Below the pieces are notes generated by a model, which saw only the letters and a list, made by a program, of their open reading frames with translations, was not told where the DNA came from and searched no databases. Below are positions 17,201 through 25,609 of a stretch of 64,000 nt of DNA, piece by piece. A program made the position numbers and the translations under genes. The stretch spans positions 55,977-119,976 of the forward strand of contig NZ_CABJCG010000020.1 of the NCBI RefSeq assembly GCF_902364025.1, in the 5' to 3' direction. Source of the DNA: Enterocloster lavalensis. Its GTDB lineage: Bacteria; Bacillota; Clostridia; Lachnospirales; Lachnospiraceae. Each line of letters begins with the position of its first letter. Position 1 is the stretch's first letter.

Positions 17201-18913
17201 TTAGTCCTCGAGAACGATCTTGGTGATAGCATAGTTGCTGTCAACGGTGATCTTGTAGCCGTCGCCATCCTTAACGGTCTTGCCCTTGGCAACCGTACCG
17301 GAAGCGTTGATTACGCGGCAGTTTTTGGTCTTGTCGGTCTTGAATACCCAGGTGTCCTGATCTTTCTTGTATTCCTTGTCGTCTTTCTCCTGCAGCACTC
17401 CGCCGAACTCTTTGATGAACTGCTTGATATCAAAGCGGACTGTGCCGTCATCGGTATCGCCCAGTACCACATCGTCCTTAGTCAGAACAATGTCATACTT
17501 ATCTTCCTTATCCGCCTTGATCAGTTTACCGCCGACATAGTATTTCTTGTCGTCCAAGCCGGTGATGCCCACGCCCTTGTCGCTGCTGGTGGTCTTGAAC
17601 TTGAAGGTAGCGGTATCCCCATCCAGGGAAATAGTCTGCTTGCCGGTCTTCATTGCGCCGTCTTCAGAACTGCCGAAGTAGTAGAAGGCGTAGTTTCCCT
17701 TCTGCAAGTCGCCGCTGTCAGTGAGCTTGGCAACGGTTGTATTGAATTCGTCCTCATTCTCATAGGGGAATGTGGGGTCGTCACTGGCGATCTTCTCCGC
17801 AATCGCGGTATTGCTGCCATCCTCCATCCGCAGAAGAGCAAGTCCGCTGATCATGCGGCCATACTCGTCAAATGCATACTTTTTGCCTTTGTAACGCTCG
17901 ATGGTGTTGGTGTAAAGATTGCCGTCGGAATCTGCATAATACCAATACTCAGCATCTTCCTCGTATTTATCCTGATGCAGATAATAGCCAGGTACCACCT
18001 TGAACCAGTTCTTGGAATAACGGGCGCCGTCCTCGGGGCTGCTGTAGTACATAAAGGAACTGCTGTAGGTAGCGCTTCCCTGAGTGGAGATAATGGGGTT
18101 GCCGTCGCTGTCGGTTGCAGTATTTACTGCGGTGTGGCTCTTGTCAACCGGGCTTAAAGTCGTACTCCAGGAAGCGATCATACGGCCATATTTATCAAAG
18201 CCATATTTTCTGCCATTGATATTCTTTCCTTTGTGCTCGCCCTGCTTTTTGCCGGAGGCCTTAAAGTAGAAGTATCTGTCCTGCTCCTCATCCCAGAAAT
18301 CATCACCGGGCTGAGCGTCGTCGGCGTCCTCGTCGGTAATGGAGATCAGAGCAAAATTGTTTACAACCATTGCGCCGTCGTCCTCGCCGCCAAAATAATA
18401 ATCGCAGGTCTGCCAGGCGTCATCCTCGTCATCTCTCTCGAAGGAGGAGTTGACCCATCCAAACAGCATCTTACCGTCGGTATCAAAGGCATACTTTTTA
18501 CCATTAATGGTTTTAGCGGAAATGGTGGTTGCGGAATCGCTTCTCTTGTAAGCCTTACCATTGGACTGGAAATAGTACCAGTAATGATCCGGCTCATCTT
18601 CTTCGCCAGCGTCCTCGTTCTCAATGGCTACCCACTGATTGCGAACCATGGCGCCGTTGGCATCTACATAGTAATAGTCGTCGTCATCCTCGATCAGCAT
18701 ATCGGTTGCCATCTCGCCGCTGTCGTCCAGCCAGAACCAGTTATCGCCTGATTTCTTCCAGGAATCCGTCACCCGATCGCCATTCTTGTCATAATAAACC
18801 CAAGTCCCATCTTCCTCAGCCCAACCCTGAGCCGCAAAAGAGGTCATGGATGCACCAATGGCGAGCAGTGCTGCTGTGGATAATACAGCAACTAATTTTG
18901 TCTGCTTTCTCAT
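17201..18913 (-). CDS. Secreted cell-wall-binding repeat protein, copy A
   Basis: A 570-residue exported protein with a signal peptide (MRKQTKLVAVLSTAALLAIG, cleavage near SFAAQG). Tandem aromatic repeats of the cell-wall/choline-binding type follow, for example DGTWVYYDKNGD, INGKKYAFDTDGKMLFGW and KKYAFDEYGRMISGLALL. Between them are very acidic spacers (NEDAGEEDEPDHYW). The C-terminal 130 residues form a separate domain (FKTTSSDKGVGITGLDDKKY onwards) ending ITKIVLED. There is no LPXTG motif or enzymatic domain, so attachment is probably through the repeats. The first 224 bp from promoter to codon 46 are identical to copies C and D, although the rest is GC-richer and diverged. Its promoter lacks a good -35. 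The ribosome-binding site is AGGAGAG. Confidence 0.9.
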   Translation of the reverse strand: MRKQTKLVAVLSTAALLAIGASMTSFAAQGWAEEDGTWVYYDKNGDRVTDSWKKSGDNWFWLDDSGEMATDMLIEDDDDYYYVDANGAMVRNQWVAIENEDAGEEDEPDHYWYYFQSNGKAYKRSDSATTISAKTINGKKYAFDTDGKMLFGWVNSSFERDDEDDAWQTCDYYFGGEDDGAMVVNNFALISITDEDADDAQPGDDFWDEEQDRYFYFKASGKKQGEHKGKNINGRKYGFDKYGRMIASWSTTLSPVDKSHTAVNTATDSDGNPIISTQGSATYSSSFMYYSSPEDGARYSKNWFKVVPGYYLHQDKYEEDAEYWYYADSDGNLYTNTIERYKGKKYAFDEYGRMISGLALLRMEDGSNTAIAEKIASDDPTFPYENEDEFNTTVAKLTDSGDLQKGNYAFYYFGSSEDGAMKTGKQTISLDGDTATFKFKTTSSDKGVGITGLDDKKYYVGGKLIKADKEDKYDIVLTKDDVVLGDTDDGTVRFDIKQFIKEFGGVLQEKDDKEYKKDQDTWVFKTDKTKNCRVINASGTVAKGKTVKDGDGYKITVDSNYAITKIVLED

Positions 18914-19000
18914 AATTAATGCACTCTCCTTTTTCTTTTTGAAATACTTTTTGAAATTCCTAATTGCATTACGAGTTGATTATACTTCCAATAAGGGAAA
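18777..19000 (-). repeat. 224-bp identical head shared by copies A, C and D
   Basis: Base-for-base identical to 54227-54450 (plus) and 57916-58139 (minus). It covers the promoter -10, leader, signal peptide and first repeat. Identity ends abruptly at TTTCCC on the upstream side. Confidence 0.92.
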
Positions 19001-19007
19001 GTATGAG
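18979..19007 (-). promoter_or_regulatory. Promoter half-site / putative crossover site of copy A
   Basis: Read on the minus strand: poor -35 CTCATA, then the dyad TTTCC-CTTATT-GGAAG in the 17-bp spacer, then TATAAT. In this copy the dyad arms extend further: ATACTTTCC against GGAAGTAT. The -35 matches consensus at only three of six positions, so the copy is probably silent or weak as sequenced. Confidence 0.65.
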
Positions 19008-19043
19008 GAGTTGCCGGGAGAGGTTTAATTGCACGACAAAAAA

Positions 19044-19100
19044 AGAGATAAAGGCTCGCCGTGTGGGATCACGGTATTGCTCGCCTTTATCTCTTTCTTT
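19044..19100 (-). terminator. Strong hairpin terminator, minus direction
   Basis: AGAGATAAAGGC pairs perfectly with GCCTTTATCTCT. On the minus strand it is followed by seven T residues. It ends the putative small RNA read leftward from about 19235; a weaker T-run also lies on the plus side. Confidence 0.75.
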
Positions 19101-19235
19101 CGCAGGCTCAGCACCTGCGTGGGAATGGTAGGTATATTATAGTTTGTAAAAAAGAAAATGTTGATAGGGGGGTCGGACGGTTTTACCCGTCCGATATGAG
19201 TATGAAAAAGCTTTCTTTGCTTTACATGTATTATC
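19044..19235 (-). ncRNA. Candidate small RNA, copy 1 of 2
   Basis: A block shared with 39655-39825. On the minus strand it has a -10-like TATGATAATACATGT, an AAAGCTTTTTCATACTCATA segment, a stem (TCGGACGGG / CCCGTCCGA on the plus strand) followed by CCCCCC, and then a terminator hairpin. The stem sequence differs between the two copies but pairing is kept, which is the mark of a structured RNA. I do not recognise the family. Direction is inferred from the -10 and the terminator. On the plus strand the conserved ATGAGTATGAAAAAGC could instead start a tiny peptide. Confidence 0.5.
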
Positions 19236-19524
19236 ATACCGGAAAAATGTGAGGAAAATATGGACGTTCCATGAAAAAAAGATAAAAATTATTAGGAAAT
19301 CATGAAAGACAAACGGTCAATTATTATGGAAATCTAAAAACAAAGCGGGCCCTGCCCCAACAAATGCATACAATCTAAAAACATGTCGATGTACAAGCCC
19401 GGGCGGCAAATGATAAAATAAAAACAGAACGTAACAGAACATTTCACCGAGGCCAACGTGAATCACAACCGGCCGGCATGAGGGTGTGCCGGCCTCCACA
19501 AAAACAGACAGGGAGAGGTATCAG
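19236..19524. other. Intergenic region before the first ABC importer
   Basis: AT-rich on the left and mixed on the right. I see no convincing gene. The importer's promoter is presumably here but no clear -35/-10 pair stands out. Confidence 0.4.
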
Positions 19525-20925
19525 ATGAGAAAAAATATGAAAAAGGCAACTGCGCTTTTGATTGCGGCAGCCATGGCGGCGGGTCTGTCGGCCTGTTCTT
19601 CCGGGGGAGGCGGGGAAACAAAAGCGCCTTCCGGGACACAGGCTGCGGATTCCGGGACCTCCGGCGCCGCGGCTGAGTCCGCACCGGGTAAGGAGGAGGC
19701 AGCGAAAACCGCCTCCGATGAGAAGGTGACGATCCGTTTTTCCTGGTGGGGAGCCGATACCCGCCACGAAGCGACCTTAAAGGTGATGGACATGTACATG
19801 GAAAAGCACCCAAACGTCACCATTGAGGGGGAATACGGGGCGTTTGACTCATTTTATCAGAAGCTTCAGACCCAGTTGGGCGGAGGAACGGAGCCGGACA
19901 TCATTTCCGTGGACTATAAGTGGGTCAGCGACCTCACCGCCCAGGGCGAACTGTTCGTGGACATGAACAGCCTGACGGATCAGATCGACATGAGCGGATT
20001 CGACATGGATTTTGCGAAAATATATGGGGCAAAGGGCGATTACCTGATCGGCCTTCCGGTGGGAATCAACGGCATGGGTTATCTGTACAACGTGGAATTT
20101 TTAAAACAGTACGGTGTTGTGCCAAGCGACGACTGGACCTGGGAGACCGTGCTGGAGAACGGAAAAAAGGTGCAGGAACAGGACCCCTCCAAGCACCTCA
20201 TGTACAATCACGCGGATCACTGGGTCTACATGGTCAAGGCGATCTTAAAACAGATGAACGGCCAGAACCTGGTGAAGGACGACTACACCCCGGGCTTTAC
20301 CGCCGAGGAGATGGCGAAGATATTCGACTATGAGAGACAACTGGTGGAGACCGGGACCGTGCCTCCCTTTGCAGAGGGCGTGCTCTACGAGACCGTGTAC
20401 GCGGATCAGAATCCCAACTGGCTGAACCAGGATTTGGGAATTTTCCCCACTTCCTCCTCCCTGGTGCCCGGCATCGCCAAGGCCAGCGACTTCGAGCTGG
20501 CGACCCTGCGCTACCCGGTGGCAAAGGACGCCGTGGATCCCGGAATCCTGGTGACCCCGTCGGTGTTCCTCACCATCTCGGCCAACAGCAAGCACCCGGA
20601 TGTGGCAGCGGATTTTATCAACTATATGCTGAATGATCCGGAAGCCATCTCCGTTCTCAAGGATACACGTGGAATTCCGGCCAACGAGACGGCCAAGGAG
20701 CAGCTGGTGGAGGAAGGTGTTATTGACGGAAAGGTCTCCACCATGGTGGCCCAGGCCCTCAGCGGAGCCGGAGCAGCGGAGAACGGACCCAGCCTGAATT
20801 CGGAGGTTCTGGTGCTGTTAAAAGACTACATCCAGGAGGTCGGTTACCTTCAGATGACCCCGGAGGAAGCGGCGGCCGAATTCCGGTCCGAGCTGGAAGC
20901 GCTGTTGGAAACCATCAAACCGTGA
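19525..20925 (+). CDS. ABC importer sugar-binding lipoprotein (importer 1)
   Basis: A 466-residue extracellular solute-binding protein of family 1. The lipobox is AGLSAC with the lipidated Cys at residue 24. A low-complexity linker follows, then IRFSWWGADTRHEATLKVMD and DIISVDYKWVSDLT. I place the start at 19525 behind GGGAGAGG, not at an in-frame ATG 13 codons earlier. It delivers a carbohydrate to the two permeases downstream. The nearby GH28, GH105 and YesMN genes make pectin- or rhamnogalacturonan-derived oligosaccharides the likely cargo. No ATPase gene is present, so a shared MsmK-type ATPase elsewhere is expected. Confidence 0.92.
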   Translation: MRKNMKKATALLIAAAMAAGLSACSSGGGGETKAPSGTQAADSGTSGAAAESAPGKEEAAKTASDEKVTIRFSWWGADTRHEATLKVMDMYMEKHPNVTIEGEYGAFDSFYQKLQTQLGGGTEPDIISVDYKWVSDLTAQGELFVDMNSLTDQIDMSGFDMDFAKIYGAKGDYLIGLPVGINGMGYLYNVEFLKQYGVVPSDDWTWETVLENGKKVQEQDPSKHLMYNHADHWVYMVKAILKQMNGQNLVKDDYTPGFTAEEMAKIFDYERQLVETGTVPPFAEGVLYETVYADQNPNWLNQDLGIFPTSSSLVPGIAKASDFELATLRYPVAKDAVDPGILVTPSVFLTISANSKHPDVAADFINYMLNDPEAISVLKDTRGIPANETAKEQLVEEGVIDGKVSTMVAQALSGAGAAENGPSLNSEVLVLLKDYIQEVGYLQMTPEEAAAEFRSELEALLETIKP

Positions 20926-21276
20926 GGCTGAAGCCGAGGCCCCGCAGTGCGTAACCTGTAAAATAGAGACAAAATTGCCAAGGGGTATTGCCGGATCGAT
21001 CAAACGGACGCAATGCCCCTTCCTGTTGAACGAGACATGTTGCCGGGCCGGCCGCCAGCGGCCCGCGCCAGGGCCCTGCCTGTGCCACGGACCTGTCCGC
21101 GCCACGGCCCTGCCCGCACCAAGGCCCTGCCCGCGCCACGGACCCACCCGCGCCACGGTCCTGCCTGTGCCACGGCCCTGCCGGGCCGCCCATTACCCTG
21201 CGCGGAGTCTCCAGCGGGCCACCCCTTGTAAACCAACCATTCAACCGCACCACCCCGACGATTAGGAGATGATAAG
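20926..21276. other. Gap inside importer 1 operon, largely minisatellite
   Basis: 350 bp between the lipoprotein and permease genes. It contains the 17-bp tandem repeat at 21072-21182 and no credible gene. Open frames across it on both strands are a by-product of the repeat. Confidence 0.6.
21072..21182. repeat. 17-bp GC-rich tandem repeat, about 6.5 units
   Basis: Units of the form GGCCCTGCCCGCGCCAC with a few substitutions per unit, arranged head to tail without spacers. Confidence 0.9.
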
Positions 21277-22164
21277 ATGAAACGGACAGATCACCAGCCT
21301 GTGGCGTACCTGTTTATACTGCCCTGGATCATTGGATTTCTGATATTCCAACTGTATCCCTTTGTGGCGTCCTTTGTGTATTCCTTCACGGATTTCTCGC
21401 TGTTAAAGTCCATGAAATTCGTGGGCTTTAAAAATTACATCCAGATGTTTACCCGGGACCGGGTGTTCTACAAGTCCCTCTGGGCCACGGTGAAATACGT
21501 GCTGATCGCGGTGCCGGGCAAGCTGGTATTTGCCCTGATCATCGCCATGATCTTAAATATGAAGCTGAAATGCATCAATTTCTACCGGACCGTTTACTAC
21601 CTGCCCTCCATTCTGGGCGGTTCTGTGGCCATCTCGATCCTGTGGAAGTTCCTGTTCAGCAAAAACGGAACCGTAAACACCTTTCTGGCCCACCTGCATA
21701 TCCCGGCCCTGGACTGGCTGGGAAGCCCCAACCTGGCGTTAGTGACCATGGGGCTGCTGGTGGTCTGGCAGTTCGGCTCCTCCATGGTGCTTTTTCTGGC
21801 GGCGCTAAAAAACGTGCCCGCGGAGCTCTGCGAGGCAGCCCGGGTGGACGGAGCGGGGCGGATCCGCACGTTTTTCACCATCACCCTGCCCCTGCTTACG
21901 CCCACCATCTTTTTCAACCTGATCATGCAGATGATCAACGCCTTCAAGGAGTTTAACGCCCCGTTTCTGATCACCAAGGGCGGACCCTTAAACTCCACCT
22001 ACCTGTACGGCATGATGGTCTACGAGAACGCCTTCCAGCACTCCAAAATGGGCTACGCGTCGGCCCAGTCCTGGGTGCTGTTCATGATCATCCTGGTGTT
22101 CACGGCCCTCACATTCAAATCGTCCCCCTACTGGACATTCTACGAGGACGGAGGTGAATTCTGA
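21277..22164 (+). CDS. ABC importer permease, MalF type (importer 1)
   Basis: A 295-residue inner-membrane permease with six spans (YLFILPWIIGFLIFQLYPF at the N-terminus). The EAA loop that docks the ATPase is ELCEAARVDGAGRIRTFFTI. Typical MalF/UgpA family length for Gram-positives, without the long periplasmic loop of E. coli MalF. The stop overlaps the start of the second permease by one base (TGATG). It pairs with the following MalG-type permease. Confidence 0.93.
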   Translation: MKRTDHQPVAYLFILPWIIGFLIFQLYPFVASFVYSFTDFSLLKSMKFVGFKNYIQMFTRDRVFYKSLWATVKYVLIAVPGKLVFALIIAMILNMKLKCINFYRTVYYLPSILGGSVAISILWKFLFSKNGTVNTFLAHLHIPALDWLGSPNLALVTMGLLVVWQFGSSMVLFLAALKNVPAELCEAARVDGAGRIRTFFTITLPLLTPTIFFNLIMQMINAFKEFNAPFLITKGGPLNSTYLYGMMVYENAFQHSKMGYASAQSWVLFMIILVFTALTFKSSPYWTFYEDGGEF

Positions 22165-23000
22165 TGAAACGCGCGCACAGACTTGTGATCACTTACGGCC
22201 TGCTGACCGTCATCGGCATCGTGATGGTCTATCCCCTGCTTTGGATGATCTCCGCGTCCTTCAAGACCAACCGGGAGATTTTCAGCTCCCTGTCCCTGAT
22301 GCCCACCGAGATTCTGTGGGACGGCTACTCCAAAGGCTGGCAGAGCAGCGGCCAGTACACCTTTGCCACCTACTTCGCCAACACCTTTGTCATGGTGATT
22401 CCCACCGTACTTCTGACAGTGGCCTCCAGCCTGCCGGTGGCCTACGGCTTTGCCAGGTTCCGGTTCAAGGGCAAGGGCCTGCTGTTCACCCTGGTGATCG
22501 CCTCCCTCATGCTGCCTACGGAAGTGATTATCATTCCACGGTACATGCTGTTCAACAAGCTGGGCTGGCTGAATACCTACCTGCCATTCATCGTGCCGGC
22601 GGCATTTGCCACCTATTCCTTCTTTATATTTATGCTGGTTCAGTTTATCCGCGGGATTCCCAGAGAGCTGGACGAGGCGGCGCGCATCGACGGCTGCGGC
22701 CCCTGGGGCACCCTGGTGAACATCATTCTGCCCCTGTGCAAGCCCGCCCTGGTCTCCTGCGTGATTTTCCAGTTTGTGTGGCGCTGGAACGACTTTTTAA
22801 ATCCCCTGATTTACATCAGCAGCGTGAAAAAATACCCCCTGTCCCTGGCCCTGCGCATGGCTCTGGACGTGACGGACACGGTGAGCTGGAACCAGACCAT
22901 GGCAATGTCGGTTCTGGCTATGGTTCCCCCGGTGGCCCTGTTCTTCCTCTGCCAGAAATACTTTGTGGAAGGCGTGGCCAGCACGGGACTGAAAGGATGA
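22164..23000 (+). CDS. ABC importer permease, MalG type (importer 1)
   Basis: A 278-residue permease with six spans. The EAA loop is ELDEAARIDGCGPWGTLVNI, and the C-terminus FVEGVASTGLKG is typical of MalG/UgpE members. It overlaps the preceding permease and the following glycosidase-like gene (ATGA), so all are translated from one mRNA. Confidence 0.93.
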   Translation: MKRAHRLVITYGLLTVIGIVMVYPLLWMISASFKTNREIFSSLSLMPTEILWDGYSKGWQSSGQYTFATYFANTFVMVIPTVLLTVASSLPVAYGFARFRFKGKGLLFTLVIASLMLPTEVIIIPRYMLFNKLGWLNTYLPFIVPAAFATYSFFIFMLVQFIRGIPRELDEAARIDGCGPWGTLVNIILPLCKPALVSCVIFQFVWRWNDFLNPLIYISSVKKYPLSLALRMALDVTDTVSWNQTMAMSVLAMVPPVALFFLCQKYFVEGVASTGLKG

Positions 23001-24733
23001 TGGAAATGGACGGACAGAATCGAAGCTTTGAGGTGCGGGCGCTGGAGCTGCACAGCCAGTACGCCTGGGATTACAACTGGATCATCAAAACCATGGATTT
23101 TATGAAGGACCTGGACTTCAACACCCTGGTTCTCCACCGCAATGATTTTATCGACCTGATCATTTACCCGGGAAAATACTTCGGGTACGAGGAAAATGCC
23201 GGGGACACGATCTTTGAGACCTACAGCCACATATTCCGCAAGCTCTACCGGTATACCCCCACCAGGCGTTCCGGCCCCTACCAGCGCCGGGCGTTCTTAA
23301 AACGGGTGCTGGAGCAGGCCAAACGCCGGGGCATCGACGTGTACATCGAGAATAAGGAGCTTTATTTCCCCGACATTCTGTTGGAATTTTATCCCAATTT
23401 GGTCCACGACGGCCACATCTGTGCCACAGACCCCTTCTGGCTGGAATTCCTCCAGGTGAAATACCGGGACTTTTTCCGGGAATTTCCCGAGGTGGCGGGA
23501 ATCATCACCGCCCCGGCCACCGGCGAGAGCCGCGTTTCCATCAAATCCAACCGCTGCCAGTGTGAGCGCTGCCGTGACGCCCGGAAGGAGGAATGGTTCG
23601 ACAATGTGCTGCGGGCCATGTACGCCCCCATCCACGAGGCGGGGAAAACCCTGGTGGTGCGGGACTTCGTGTTTGATCCCCAGGCCCACGGCGAGATCGC
23701 GGAGGTGATGGAGCGGCTTCCGGAGGACGTGGTCATTTCCTTGAAAAATACGCCCCACGACTATTACCCCACGTTCCCGGACAACAGCCGGATTGGGAAT
23801 GTGGGAAATCATCGGCAGTGGATTGAGTACGACGCCATGGGCCAGTATTTCGGCTGGGGCGTGGCCATGGCGGACTTAACCGGGGATTACCGTCAAAGAA
23901 TGGGCTACGCCAGGCAAAAGGGCGCCACCGGCGTGGTGATCCGCACGGACTGGGAGAGCCTGGACGGCCACACGGCCTTTGGAACGCCCAACCGGATCAA
24001 CCTCTACGCCGGAGCCATGCTGGCGGCCGATCCCGGCGTGTTGGACCGGGACATTTACCTGCGGTTTCTGCGGTCTGAAAACTGGCTGAAGGACGGCCTT
24101 ACGCCGGAGGAAACCGACGAGGCCGCCCGGTGGTTCGGCCGTCTCATGGGCGGGACCTGGGAGGCCACCAGGCGGATGCTGTACGTGCAGGGCTGCGTGT
24201 TCTCGGATTCCAGCCTGATGCCCGTTTCCTTCGCCCACGCGTTCTGGCTGGCGGAGGAGAAAAACTCGCTGAAGGCCTGGGATCCCTCCAAGGCGGACGC
24301 CCTGGCGCCGGACCGGGAACACCTGGAGGCGGCCCTGGAGGAGAAAAAGGACGCGGTGGAGCGCATCGCCGCCCTGTGCGCCATTTCCCAGGAGCCTCCG
24401 GCGGGGATCCGGCCCGAAAAAGCCGGAGAACTGGCGCAGCGGTTTGCGATCCACCGCGAATACGCAAAAATGTACGCGGCCGCAGTGAACGCCCTGATGC
24501 TCACCCGGTACGTGCGGGAGACGGAGGAGGACCGGAACTCCGAATATTACCGGGCGATCTGTAGGAAGCGCCGCCAGGCGGTGGAAGCCCTGGCAGATTG
24601 GGAGATCAGGCTGCGCCGGATGGCGGTGGAGACGGATTACATGCCCCACACGGTGTACACGCTGATGGACGGGGACCGGATGCGCTGCCTGTACCGGGAT
24701 TTGAGAGAGGAGGAGACAGATGAGAACGGTTGA
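22997..24733 (+). CDS. TIM-barrel glycosidase-like protein, family not assigned
   Basis: About 579 residues, cytoplasmic (no signal peptide). The first 330 residues look like a (beta/alpha)8 hydrolase: LELHSQYAWDYNWIIKTMDF, a long central segment with TAPATGESR, and GATGVVIRTDWESLDGH. A CxCxxC cluster (NRCQCERCRDA) follows TAPATGESRVS, as in some bacterial glycosidases of poorly studied families. The last 200 residues are helical. It overlaps the permease stop (ATGA); three ATG codons close together could serve as the start. Its place in the operon suggests action on the imported oligosaccharide, perhaps on a uronic-acid linkage, but I cannot assign a GH family by eye. Confidence 0.6.
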   Translation: MMEMDGQNRSFEVRALELHSQYAWDYNWIIKTMDFMKDLDFNTLVLHRNDFIDLIIYPGKYFGYEENAGDTIFETYSHIFRKLYRYTPTRRSGPYQRRAFLKRVLEQAKRRGIDVYIENKELYFPDILLEFYPNLVHDGHICATDPFWLEFLQVKYRDFFREFPEVAGIITAPATGESRVSIKSNRCQCERCRDARKEEWFDNVLRAMYAPIHEAGKTLVVRDFVFDPQAHGEIAEVMERLPEDVVISLKNTPHDYYPTFPDNSRIGNVGNHRQWIEYDAMGQYFGWGVAMADLTGDYRQRMGYARQKGATGVVIRTDWESLDGHTAFGTPNRINLYAGAMLAADPGVLDRDIYLRFLRSENWLKDGLTPEETDEAARWFGRLMGGTWEATRRMLYVQGCVFSDSSLMPVSFAHAFWLAEEKNSLKAWDPSKADALAPDREHLEAALEEKKDAVERIAALCAISQEPPAGIRPEKAGELAQRFAIHREYAKMYAAAVNALMLTRYVRETEEDRNSEYYRAICRKRRQAVEALADWEIRLRRMAVETDYMPHTVYTLMDGDRMRCLYRDLREEETDENG

Positions 24734-25505
24734 GGAAATGTTTCGGGTGGACGGGAAAACCGCCCTGGTCACCGGCGGCGCCGGGGGAATCGGCCTGGCC
24801 TGCGCCAAAGCCCTGGCGGCCGCGGGGGCGGACCTGATTTTGTCAGATATCGACGGCGGGCGGCTGGACGAGGCGGCAGAGGAGATCCGGCGGGAAAACG
24901 GAACGTCCGGGGGCCGCTGTGTCACAGCGGTCTGCGACGTGGCAGACCTGCGGTCCGTGGAAAAACTTTTGGAGCAGGCCCGGGATAACGGCGGCGTGGA
25001 TATTCTGATCCACAGCGCAGCCGTCACCAACCGTAAACAGCTGTTGGACATGACCGAGGAGGAGTGGAACCACATTCTCACCGTAAACCTAAACGGAGCC
25101 TACCACATGGGAAAGCAGGTGGGGGAGCTGATGACCCGGCAGGGACGCGGTGGGAAAATGACCTTTATCGTGTCCACCGGCGCTTACCGGGCGGGCGTCA
25201 ACTTCGGGGCCTACAGCGCCAGCAAGGCGGGGGTGGTGATGATGATGAAAACCCTGGCTCTGGAGCTTGCGCCCTGGGGGATCAACGTGAACGCCATCGC
25301 GCCCACGGCCACGGAGACGCGTTTCACGGAGGACTATTACCGGGAGAATCCCCAGGCCAGGGAGCGGGCGCGGGCCAACCACCCCCTGGGGCGGCTGGCC
25401 CGGGCGGAGGACTACATGGGCACGGCTCTGTATCTCTCCTCCGCGGCCTCGGACTTCGTGACCGGCGCGCTCCTGGTGGTGGACGGGGGTAAAACCGCAA
25501 AATAA
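24720..25505 (+). CDS. Short-chain dehydrogenase/reductase (gluconate-5-dehydrogenase-like)
   Basis: A 261-residue classical SDR: cofactor motif TGGAGGIGLACAKAL, NAG-like HSAAVTN, catalytic Ser in FIVSTGAYRAG, YSASKAG with catalytic Tyr and Lys, and C-terminal VTGALLVVDGG. It oxidises or reduces a sugar, polyol or ketouronate with NAD(P). It overlaps the glycosidase-like gene by 14 bases and ends the importer 1 operon. Resemblance to KduD/IdnO-type enzymes fits uronate metabolism, but substrate choice is inferred from context. Confidence 0.85.
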   Translation: MRTVEEMFRVDGKTALVTGGAGGIGLACAKALAAAGADLILSDIDGGRLDEAAEEIRRENGTSGGRCVTAVCDVADLRSVEKLLEQARDNGGVDILIHSAAVTNRKQLLDMTEEEWNHILTVNLNGAYHMGKQVGELMTRQGRGGKMTFIVSTGAYRAGVNFGAYSASKAGVVMMMKTLALELAPWGINVNAIAPTATETRFTEDYYRENPQARERARANHPLGRLARAEDYMGTALYLSSAASDFVTGALLVVDGGKTAK

Positions 25506-25547
25506 CCGCGGACGGCATTAATGGAAAATGATGGAAAACACGAAAGC

Positions 25548-25577
25548 TTGCGCGCGGCAAAGCGCAGGTATTATAAT
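25548..25577 (+). promoter_or_regulatory. Promoter of the two-component system
   Basis: TTGCGC and TATAAT with an 18-bp spacer, 33 bp upstream of the response-regulator ATG. Confidence 0.5.
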
Positions 25578-25609
25578 AGTCTCATGACATAGGATAAAGG
25601 GGCGGGCGT

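Noticed and set aside
19061..19252. 63-codon open frame overlapping the candidate small RNA
   Set aside because: It runs through the terminator stem and lacks a ribosome-binding site. Only the short ATGAGTATGAAAAAGC part is shared with the second copy, where the frame stops after ten codons.
21072..21182. Possible CRISPR array
   Set aside because: Units are 17 bp and directly adjacent with no spacers; there are no cas genes.
22154..22996. N-terminal extension of the glycosidase-like frame across the whole MalG-type permease
   Set aside because: The extension is another frame of the permease gene. The real start is the ATG overlapping the permease stop.
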